Below, one piece after another: positions 59,428-64,000 of a DNA stretch of 64,000 bases (its first letter is position 1; each line of letters opens with the position of its first letter). Location: NCBI GenBank assembly GCA_005503085.1, contig SCOI01000005.1, forward strand, positions 1-64,000. Reading direction: 5' to 3'. Position numbers and translations under genes: made by a program. The notes beneath the pieces were generated by a model. The model was given only the letters and a program-made list of their open reading frames with translations. It did not search any database and was not told the DNA's origin. The stretch is from Burkholderiales bacterium C2 (lineage in GTDB: Bacteria > Pseudomonadota > Gammaproteobacteria > Burkholderiales > Burkholderiaceae_C).

Positions 59428-60066
59428 ATGGCCTGGACACAAGACCAAATGGCGGCCCGCGCGGCGCAGGAACTCGAAGACGGCTTCTATGTGAACCTGG
59501 GCATAGGCATTCCGACGCTGGTGGCCAATTTCGTGCCGGCGGACAAGGAAGTCTGGCTGCAGAGCGAGAACGGCATGCTGGGCATCGGCCCCTTCCCGAC
59601 CGAGGACGAGGTCGACGCCGACCTGATCAATGCCGGCAAGCAGACCGTCACGACGATCAAGGGCTCGTCGATCTTCGGCAGCCATGACAGCTTCGCGATG
59701 ATTCGCGGCGGCAAGATCAATCTGTCCATCCTCGGCGCGATGCAGGTCAGCGAGCACGGCGATCTGGCCAACTGGATGATCCCCGGCAAGATGGTCAAGG
59801 GCATGGGCGGCGCGATGGACCTGGTGGCCGGCGTCAAGCGCGTGATCGTGCTGATGGAGCATGTCGCGAAGAAGAAGGACGGCAGCGAGGACCTGAAGAT
59901 CATCCCCAAGTGCACACTGCCGCTGACCGGCGTGGGCGTGGTCAACCGCATCATCACCGACCTGGGCGTGATGGATGTGACGCCCGAGGGCCTGAAGCTG
60001 GTCGAGCTGGCCGAGGGCGTGACGCGCGAGTTCGTGCAGAGCAAGACCGGCGTGCCGCTGCGCTGA
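59428..60066 (+). CDS. scoB: succinyl-CoA:3-ketoacid CoA-transferase subunit B
   Basis: A 212-residue beta subunit. It carries the catalytic Glu in '[15 protein letters not shown]', preceded by '[17 protein letters not shown]', and has '[49 protein letters not shown]', all typical. Full length. Last gene of the scoAB operon, followed by an intrinsic terminator. Confidence 0.95.
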   Translation: MAWTQDQMAARAAQELEDGFYVNLGIGIPTLVANFVPADKEVWLQSENGMLGIGPFPTEDEVDADLINAGKQTVTTIKGSSIFGSHDSFAMIRGGKINLSILGAMQVSEHGDLANWMIPGKMVKGMGGAMDLVAGVKRVIVLMEHVAKKKDGSEDLKIIPKCTLPLTGVGVVNRIITDLGVMDVTPEGLKLVELAEGVTREFVQSKTGVPLR

Positions 60067-60086
60067 GCCGGGTTTCGCTTCGTTAC

Positions 60087-60111
60087 AGGGCCGCTGATCG
60101 CGGCCCTTTTT
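60087..60111 (+). terminator. intrinsic terminator of scoAB
   Basis: An 8-bp perfect stem AGGGCCGC (60087-60094) / GCGGCCCT (60100-60107) with a 5-base loop and TTTTT (60107-60111), 21 bases after the scoB stop. Confidence 0.9.
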
Positions 60112-60265
60112 CATGCATCGCCGCGGCTGGCTCGGGTGTGCAATGCGGGCTCCAGCGTGAACTATGACCCGGGTCTTACGCCCTCTTGCAAAGCCGGGAG
60201 GCTCGTTACCGGGCGGGAGCCGTCGCTCCCTTAGATTGCGCCCTCGAATCCTAGCGAGAGCCCGC

Positions 60266-61972
60266 ATGAGCACGATTGTTGCCGAGCCCATCCCCGTAGC
60301 GCCTGCCCAGCGCATCGCGCCGCCCCAGCAAAGCCTGAGTCTGCTGGGCGTCACTGCGGCCTTGAGTGCCTGTGGTGGTGGTGGCGGCGGTGAGGCCGGC
60401 GGCACCACGGCCCAGCCCGACTCGGTACCGGCGCCGGCCCCGGCCCCGGTTCAAGCGCCGATCAGCGACGCCGCCGCGGCGCGTTTTCTCGCCCAGGCCG
60501 GTTTCTCCGCCAGCATGGCCGATATCGCCAGCGTCAAGTCGGGGAACTATGCCGCCTGGCTGGAGCAGCAGTTCCGGGCCAGCGGCAGCAGCTCGCACGT
60601 CGACTGGTTGCTGGCCAAGGGCTATGGGGCCGAGAGCTACAAATACAGTTTCAGCGGTGTCGACAACAGCCTGTGGCGCAAATGGCTGTCCTCGCCGGAC
60701 GCGCTGCGCCAGCGTGTCGTGATGGCGCTCAGCGAGATCTTCGTGGTCTCGATGACGGGCCTGCCGGTGGCCTGGGGCAACTTCGCCGCAGCCGCCTATG
60801 TGGACATGCTGGAGCAGCGTGCCTTCGGTTCCTTCCGCGATCTGCTGGAGGGCGTGACTCTGTCCTGCGGCATGGGCGTCTACCTGAATATGCGCGGCAA
60901 CAAGAAGGAGGACGGCAAGGGCAGCGCGCCGGACGAGAACTATGCGCGCGAGGTGATGCAGCTGTTCACGATAGGCCTGCACGAGCTCAACCTCGACGGC
61001 ACTCCGGTGCTGGGCGCCGGTGGCCAGCCCAAGGAGAGCTACACGCTGGCCGATATCACCGAGCTGGCGCGGGTCTTCACCGGCTGGGATTTCGACGGCC
61101 GCAGCGAAACCGATCCGAGCTTCATGCGCCGGCCGATGAGCCACAACGCCGGCCGCTTTGCGAGCGGCGCGAAGCGGGTGCTCCAGGTCGACATTCCCGC
61201 ATCGGCCGACGGGCCGACGGCGCTGAAGATCGCGCTCGACACCCTGGCCAACCATCCCAATGTCGGCCCCTTCATCGGCCGCCAGCTGATCCAGCGCCTG
61301 GTCTGCTCGCACCCCAGCCCGGCCTATGTGCGGCGGGTGGCCGGCGTGTTCAACAACAACGGCACGGGCCAGCGCGGCGATATGAAGGCGGTGATCGCCG
61401 CCGTGCTGCTGGACGAGGAAGCCCGCAATGTCGGCAGCGCGCCGTCCAGCGGCCGGCTGCGCGAGCCGCTGCAGCGCTTCATCCAGTGGGGCCGCAGCTT
61501 CGGCCTGAGCTCACCGACCGATTTGTGGAATGTCGGCGACACCTCCAACCCGGCCACGCGGCTGGGCCAGAGCCCGTTGCGCAGCCCCTCGGTGTTCAAT
61601 TTCTTTCGCCCCGGCTATGTGCCGCCGAACTCGCAGCTGGGCAGCAACGGCATCACCGCGCCGGAGTTCCAGCTCTGCAACGAGAGCACGGTGGCCGGCT
61701 ATCTGAATTTCATGCAAGGTGTCGTGGCCAATGGCATCGGCGAGCTCAAGCCGGTCTATACCGAGGAGCTCGCGCTGGTGGCCGATGCGCCGGCCCTGGT
61801 CGAGCGCGTCGCGCTGCGCCTGGCCGGCGACGGTCTGAGCGCCGCGACCAAGGCCACCATCGCGACCGCGCTGGCCACGATGAAGGTCGACACCGAGGCC
61901 CGCCAGCTCAACCGGGTGCAGGCCGCCGTGCTGCTGGTCATGGCCAGCCCCGAATACCAGATCCAGAAGTAG
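60266..61972 (+). CDS. DUF1800 family protein, lipoprotein-like N-terminus
   Basis: A 568-residue DUF1800 protein. The N-terminus has a hydrophobic stretch ending in LSAC-Gly-Gly-Gly, like a lipobox, then a Pro/Ala linker (about 50-65). The domain shows 'AARFLAQAGFSASMADI', 'LRQRVVMALSEIFVVSM', 'DENYAREVMQLFTIGLHELN' and 'ARVFTGWDF'. DUF1800 proteins are almost always paired with a DUF1501 protein, as here, and their role is unknown; a secreted or periplasmic complex is likely. The start is uncertain because the basic residues of a signal sequence are sparse before the hydrophobic stretch. Confidence 0.85.
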   Translation: MSTIVAEPIPVAPAQRIAPPQQSLSLLGVTAALSACGGGGGGEAGGTTAQPDSVPAPAPAPVQAPISDAAAARFLAQAGFSASMADIASVKSGNYAAWLEQQFRASGSSSHVDWLLAKGYGAESYKYSFSGVDNSLWRKWLSSPDALRQRVVMALSEIFVVSMTGLPVAWGNFAAAAYVDMLEQRAFGSFRDLLEGVTLSCGMGVYLNMRGNKKEDGKGSAPDENYAREVMQLFTIGLHELNLDGTPVLGAGGQPKESYTLADITELARVFTGWDFDGRSETDPSFMRRPMSHNAGRFASGAKRVLQVDIPASADGPTALKIALDTLANHPNVGPFIGRQLIQRLVCSHPSPAYVRRVAGVFNNNGTGQRGDMKAVIAAVLLDEEARNVGSAPSSGRLREPLQRFIQWGRSFGLSSPTDLWNVGDTSNPATRLGQSPLRSPSVFNFFRPGYVPPNSQLGSNGITAPEFQLCNESTVAGYLNFMQGVVANGIGELKPVYTEELALVADAPALVERVALRLAGDGLSAATKATIATALATMKVDTEARQLNRVQAAVLLVMASPEYQIQK

Positions 61973-61982
61973 GCAGGCCCTT

Positions 61983-63362
61983 ATGCATCACAGCAAGATC
62001 CATCAACTGCAGCGGCGCGAGTTCCTGCGCCGCGCCTCGGCCCTGGGCGTGGCCGGCGCCGCCGCGCCCTGGGCGCTGAGCCTGGCCGGCATCGGCGAGG
62101 CGGCGGCGGCCACCGCACCGGGCGACTACAAGGCCCTGGTCTGCGTCTTCCTGCATGGCGGCAACGACCAGGCCAACACCGTCGTGCCCTATGACCCGGC
62201 CAGCCATCAGGCCTACCAGAGCCTGCGCGGTGCGATCGCGACGCCGCGCGATCAGCTCGCCGCCACCGCGCTGAGTCCGCTGGCCGATGGCCGCCAACTG
62301 GCGCTCGCGCCGCAGCTGGGCCGGATGAAGGCCTTGTACGATGCCGGCAAGCTGGGCCTGCTGCTCAATGTCGGCACCCTGGTGCAGCCGACCACGCTGG
62401 CCCAGTACAAGACCAGGAGCGTGCCGCTGCCACCCAAGCTGTTCTCGCACAACGACCAGTCCAGCATCTGGCAGTCCAGCATGCCCGAGGGCGCGACCAG
62501 CGGCTGGGGCGGGCGCCTGGGCGACCAGTTCCTGTCCGCCAACGGCAACGCCACCTTCACCTGCATCAATGTCTCCGGCAACGCGGTCTTCATGTCGGGC
62601 CAGCAGGCGGTGCAGTACCAGATGTCCAGCGGCGGCGCGGTCGCGATCAATGGCGTGAGCAAGCCGCTGTACGGCTCGCAGGCCTGCGCCGATGCCTTGC
62701 GCAGCCTGATCACGGCCGAGCGCAGCCACTGGATGGAGCAGGAGCTCAACCGCGTCGTCGCACGCTCGGTCAATGCCCAGTCCATCGTCGCCGCTGCGAT
62801 GAGCAGCCTGCCGGCGCTGAGCACCAACTTCGACGCGACGAACAGCCTGGCCGTGCAACTGCAGATGGTCGCCCGGCTGATCGCCGCGCGCGCCAGCCTC
62901 GGGGTCAGCCGCCAGGTCTTCTTCGTCTCGCTGGGTGGCTTTGACAACCATGATCTGCTGCCGACCCAGCACCCGCTGCTGCTGGGCCGCGTCAGCGATG
63001 CGCTGGCCAGCTTCTACGCCGCCACCGCCGAGCTGGGCGTGGCCGAGCAGGTGACCAGCTTTACCGCCTCGGACTTCGGCCGCACGCTGACCAGCAATGG
63101 CGACGGTTCCGACCATGGCTGGGGCAGCCATCATTTCGTGCTGGGTGGCGCGGTCAAGGGCGGGCGTTGCTGGGGCCAGGCGCCGGTGGTGGCGATCAAC
63201 GGGCCCGACGATGTCGGCCAGGGCCGGCTGCTGCCGACCCGCTCGGTCGACCAGCTGGCCGCCACGCTGGCCAGCTGGATGGGCGTGTCCGCCGGCGAGC
63301 TGCCGCGCTTGCTGCCGCAGATCGCCAACTACAGCGAGCGCGATCTGGGCTTCTTCGCCTAG
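61983..63362 (+). CDS. DUF1501 family protein with Tat signal
   Basis: A 459-residue protein, partner of the DUF1800 protein (10 bases upstream). The N-terminus has a twin-arginine motif (RREFLRRAS) and hydrophobic 'ALGVAGAAAPWALSLAG', so it is exported folded. The domain belongs to the alkaline phosphatase/sulfatase-like superfamily: 'ALVCVFLHGGNDQANTVVPYD' and 'LGRTLTSNGDGSDHGWGSHHFVLGG' contain candidate metal ligands (Asp/His). Activity is unknown. Its 3' end overlaps the converging gene by 4 bases. Confidence 0.9.
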   Translation: MHHSKIHQLQRREFLRRASALGVAGAAAPWALSLAGIGEAAAATAPGDYKALVCVFLHGGNDQANTVVPYDPASHQAYQSLRGAIATPRDQLAATALSPLADGRQLALAPQLGRMKALYDAGKLGLLLNVGTLVQPTTLAQYKTRSVPLPPKLFSHNDQSSIWQSSMPEGATSGWGGRLGDQFLSANGNATFTCINVSGNAVFMSGQQAVQYQMSSGGAVAINGVSKPLYGSQACADALRSLITAERSHWMEQELNRVVARSVNAQSIVAAAMSSLPALSTNFDATNSLAVQLQMVARLIAARASLGVSRQVFFVSLGGFDNHDLLPTQHPLLLGRVSDALASFYAATAELGVAEQVTSFTASDFGRTLTSNGDGSDHGWGSHHFVLGGAVKGGRCWGQAPVVAINGPDDVGQGRLLPTRSVDQLAATLASWMGVSAGELPRLLPQIANYSERDLGFFA

Positions 63363-63889
63363 CGCTTGGGCTCTTGCGGGTCGGCACCGTCCGCAGTGCC
63401 AGCGGCCGGCCTGGCGGCCGCCGTCATCAACAGGAGTTGGGCCAGCAAAGCTTCGAGCGGCAGCCGCCGCAGCTGCGTCCACAACCAGGCGCCCAGCGGC
63501 CGTGAGCCGAAGCGGTGCTTGACCACGCCCCAGCGCCAGGGCTTGCTGGCCACGAAGGCGGCGCTGCCCAGCGCGACCAGTCCCACGGTGAGCAGTGGAT
63601 AGCGCCGCACGGTGGGCAGCAGCGATGCTTGCGCTTGCAGCCATGCCGCTTCGGCGGGACGCCGCCAGGGATGATGCTGCCAGACGGCCTGAATGCCGGT
63701 CAGTGCCGCGTCGGCCAGCGGCGAGCTGCGCAAACGCCGGCGCCAGCAGCGCCACAGCGCGCTCAGCCGGGGCAGCGGGCGGCCGGCAGCTTGCCTGGCT
63801 TGCTCGGCGTCGCGGCGGTCGCCGCCCATGGCCTGGCGCAGGCGCAGGCGCGAGTCCGCCAGCCTTTGCAGCGCGATCTCGGCGCTCAT
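63359..63889 (-). CDS. hypothetical protein with one membrane segment
   Basis: A 176-residue basic protein. The N-terminal half is helical and Arg/Ala-rich ('EIALQRLADSRLRLRQAM'). One hydrophobic segment follows near residues 108-128 ('YPLLTVGLVALGSAAFVAS'), then 'KPWRWGVVKHRFGSRPLGAWLWTQLRRL' and a second apolar stretch. The layout recalls YqjK-like envelope proteins beside YqjE, but I cannot confirm it. ATG 63889 is chosen because it overlaps the upstream stop (ATGA). Its stop overlaps the end of the DUF1501 gene. Confidence 0.6.
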   Translation of the reverse strand: MSAEIALQRLADSRLRLRQAMGGDRRDAEQARQAAGRPLPRLSALWRCWRRRLRSSPLADAALTGIQAVWQHHPWRRPAEAAWLQAQASLLPTVRRYPLLTVGLVALGSAAFVASKPWRWGVVKHRFGSRPLGAWLWTQLRRLPLEALLAQLLLMTAAARPAAGTADGADPQEPKR

Positions 63890-64000
63890 GAGGTCTTGCC
63901 CGCTTCCTGCAGCACCGCACCGTCCAGCTGCAGCTGCTGGCGCAGCAGCGGGAACAGGCGGGACGGTGGCTGGCCCTGCAGCATCAAGCAGCACAGACCG
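63886..64000 (-). CDS. C-terminal end of a minus-strand gene (partial)
   Basis: A frame enters from the right edge on the minus strand and ends in TGA at 63888-63886, overlapping the start of the next gene (ATGA). The 37 visible residues ('PSRLFPLLRQQLQLDGAVLQ' then EAGKTS) are too few to assign. The tight coupling says the two belong to one operon. Confidence 0.5.
   Translation of the reverse strand, partial: GLCCLMLQGQPPSRLFPLLRQQLQLDGAVLQEAGKTS

Overview
The window is high-GC bacterial DNA. Gene content and family resemblance (a split gmk-rpoZ / spoT-greB neighbourhood, PEP-CTERM protein, paired DUF1800/DUF1501 proteins, aot/aru-type arginine genes, BigR sulfur cluster) point to a betaproteobacterium of the order Burkholderiales, most like the Roseateles/Paucibacter/Mitsuaria group. 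This placement is an inference from family resemblance; no rRNA gene is present.

Bases 1-13.6 kb are the right-hand part of a siphovirus-type prophage: head closure, HK97-gp10-like and DUF3168 head-tail genes, tail tube, tail assembly chaperones with a programmed -1 frameshift site, tape measure, distal tail genes, a 1195-residue tail-tip protein, a small lipoprotein, holin-like proteins, a DUF5675 protein and an overlapping Rz/Rz1 spanin pair. The prophage ends at a 3' tRNA-Arg remnant (anticodon loop to CCA) followed by the tRNA's own terminator, so the integration site is a tRNA-Arg gene whose intact copy should lie left of the window together with the integrase.

13.7-28.8 kb is chromosomal: a secreted alpha/beta hydrolase, an AMACR-type CoA transferase, greB, spoT, a divergent VOC/TetR pair, rpoZ, gmk, a MocR regulator divergent from paiB-like and GNAT genes, an S9 peptidase, ETF-ubiquinone oxidoreductase and outer-membrane phospholipase A.

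28.9-32.4 kb is one of the two most interesting loci: a photoactive yellow protein (PYP) homologue with the chromophore cysteine and the Tyr/Glu pocket residues conserved, followed at once by a PAS-GGDEF diguanylate cyclase and a PAS-GGDEF-EAL phosphodiesterase that share the same N-terminal domain. It looks like a sensor plus a synthesis/degradation pair for cyclic di-GMP.

32.4-36.1 kb has an SDR, yceH, an Lrp/AsnC regulator and a cysteine desulfurase fused to rhodanese. 36.1-46.3 kb is the second notable locus: a TonB-dependent receptor divergent from a secreted cyanophycinase, then arginine ABC transporter genes (aotQ, aotM, aotO, aotP), an ArgR-type AraC regulator and two arginine N-succinyltransferase genes. 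A tandem site matching the Pseudomonas ArgR consensus lies in the divergent promoter. The cyanophycinase occupies the place where Pseudomonas has the binding-protein gene aotJ. The whole reads as a cyanophycin (Asp-Arg polymer) utilisation locus.

46.3-64 kb holds a giant membrane-embedded patatin-like protein, a BigR-regulated persulfide/sulfur transport cluster, a PEP-CTERM protein with an S8 peptidase, an erythromycin-esterase-like protein, a PAS-LuxR regulator with a thioesterase divergent from succinyl-CoA:3-ketoacid CoA transferase (scoAB), the DUF1800/DUF1501 pair and two minus-strand genes at the edge, one cut by the window.
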